A program made the translations under genes and the position numbers. The notes beneath the pieces are model-generated. The model was not told the origin of the DNA. It saw only the letters and a program-made list of their open reading frames with translations, and made no database searches. Positions 13,972 through 14,637 of a DNA stretch of 14,637 nucleotides are shown here, one piece after another. Each line of letters begins with the position of its first letter. Position 1 is the first letter of the stretch. The DNA lies in assembly GCA_031424145.1 (NCBI GenBank), contig JANPGV010000364.1, positions 1-14,637 of the forward strand. The letters are read 5' to 3'. The stretch is from JAENVT01 sp031424145. GTDB lineage: Bacteria > Actinomycetota > Acidimicrobiia > Acidimicrobiales > Ilumatobacteraceae.

Positions 13972-14562
13972 CTACTTCGTCACGTACACCACGAACCACA
14001 GCGCGAAGAACACCGCACCGAGGAAGTACCAATACAGAGCATGCGCTGACACGATCTCGCGATCCGACGTTCGACCGCCCATATAACGAAACGTCGTGAT
14101 CACGCTGAAGCCGATGCCGATGATCAGCAGCAACATGAACGTGCCGGTGATCGCGTAGAACATCGAGTTGTACGCCGTCGGTGTCTTGCCGCCGATCGGC
14201 AACTTCATGCGGACGTAGATGAACGCCTGGGCATTGAGGATTGCTGCGCCGATCACCGCGACGAGGGTGAGCCCCAGTGCTGTCTGGCTTCGGGCGTTAC
14301 GCCGTGCGGCATAGACGGTCCACTGGGCGAAGACGTAGATGAGAACGAACGCCAACAGCATGGTGTTGGCAGGAACCATCGGCACTTTGACGCCCTTTGG
14401 CACCCACAGACCACCCGATACGTCAACGGCGTTGGTTCGGAAGCGCAGCCACAGCGCCAGCATTGACCCGATCACCGAAGCGGCGCCGACGCACCCCAGG
14501 GCCGTGCCGACGAGGATCTGGCGTCGCGGAGCGGGTGGCGCAGCGGATGGCAGGGCAAGCAT
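13972..14562 (-). CDS. Divergent COX3-like heme-copper oxidase subunit III family protein
   Basis: A 196-residue, five-helix membrane protein. Its last helix, AHALYWYFLGAVFFALWFVV, aligns by eye with the COX3 ending IGLYWHFVDIIWIVIFTLVY, and YAITGTFMLLLIIGIG aligns with FTLTGFHGIHVTVGI. The histidines and the aspartate conserved in true COX3 are replaced (WHF to WYF, VD to LG, FHGIH to TFMLL). The first loop carries VSGGLWVPKGVKVPMVPANT in place of the COX3 N-terminal helix start. A GGAGAG box 7 bases upstream supports the ATG at 14562, which overlaps the previous frame's stop (TGATG). Being first of the known oxidase genes in this operon, it may be an accessory subunit beside true COX3; it could instead be of the NorE/CyoC branch. 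Confidence 0.75.
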   Translation of the reverse strand: MLALPSAAPPAPRRQILVGTALGCVGAASVIGSMLALWLRFRTNAVDVSGGLWVPKGVKVPMVPANTMLLAFVLIYVFAQWTVYAARRNARSQTALGLTLVAVIGAAILNAQAFIYVRMKLPIGGKTPTAYNSMFYAITGTFMLLLIIGIGFSVITTFRYMGGRTSDREIVSAHALYWYFLGAVFFALWFVVYVTK

Positions 14563-14637
14563 CAGCTATCTCTCCGTGGCTTCAGATCGAGCAATGGCTC
14601 GGCGGACGCAACCGTGTGCACATCGAGGAAGTTTGCA
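14562..14637 (-). CDS. C-terminal end of an unidentified upstream gene (partial)
   Basis: The minus-strand frame that ends in the TGA overlapping the ATG at 14562 is open to the window's right edge and reads ANFLDVHTVASAEPLLDLKP followed by RRDS. Its third codon positions are mostly G or C (16 of 24 codons), as in neighbouring genes, whereas the other open frame ending in TAG has few. The TGATG overlap indicates translational coupling with the COX3-like gene. Too little is present to name it. Confidence 0.5.
   Translation of the reverse strand, partial: ANFLDVHTVASAEPLLDLKPRRDS

Noticed and set aside
12678..14099. Plus-strand open frame of 473 codons opposite the oxidase genes
   Set aside because: Antisense to the cupredoxin-like membrane protein and parts of COX2 and the COX3-like gene; composition is that of a complementary-strand artefact.

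Overview
The window is GC-rich and gene-dense, with no insertion sequence, phage gene, tRNA/rRNA or CRISPR array that I can see. A WhiB-family protein (Wbl proteins are an actinobacterial hallmark), frequent GTG starts, 4-bp start/stop overlaps and TAnnnT boxes just upstream of GTG starts point to an actinobacterium. A cytochrome oxidase subunit II fused to cytochrome c (caa3 style) differs from the Mycobacterium/Corynebacterium arrangement, so a deep actinobacterial class such as Acidimicrobiia is my best guess. That placement is inference.

Layout. (1) 1-538, plus strand: a whiB7-type regulator preceded by a compact attenuator: an 18-codon leader ORF, a strong intrinsic terminator, and a competing antiterminator that uses the same bases. 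(2) 611-2730, plus strand: after a perfect inverted repeat, a tightly overlapped set of a TlpA-like thioredoxin, a CcdA-like thiol electron transporter and a poly-gamma-glutamate-hydrolase-like protein. (3) 2708-5305, minus strand: family 2 glycosyltransferase, serS and pdxH, read in that order. (4) 5379-7003, plus strand: an ABC exporter, ATPase plus ABC-2 permease. (5) 7000-14637, minus strand: a long aa3/caa3 cytochrome c oxidase operon, read right to left: an unidentified gene cut by the right edge, a divergent COX3-like protein, a membrane protein with a degenerate cupredoxin domain, COX2-cytochrome c, COX1, COX3, COX4, the assembly factor CtaG and a PAP2 phosphatase. Spacing within this operon ranges from overlaps to 17 bp.

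How they work together. The oxidase operon encodes a complete catalytic core (CuA, heme a, heme a3/CuB) plus one copper-related assembly factor and two poorly known membrane proteins. The TlpA/CcdA pair could supply reductant outside the membrane for cytochrome c or CuA maturation, but it is not in the same transcription unit. The most distinctive element is the whiB7 leader. Its folding is what ribosome-monitored antibiotic induction requires: translation through the leader ORF would favour termination, and stalling early in it would favour read-through.
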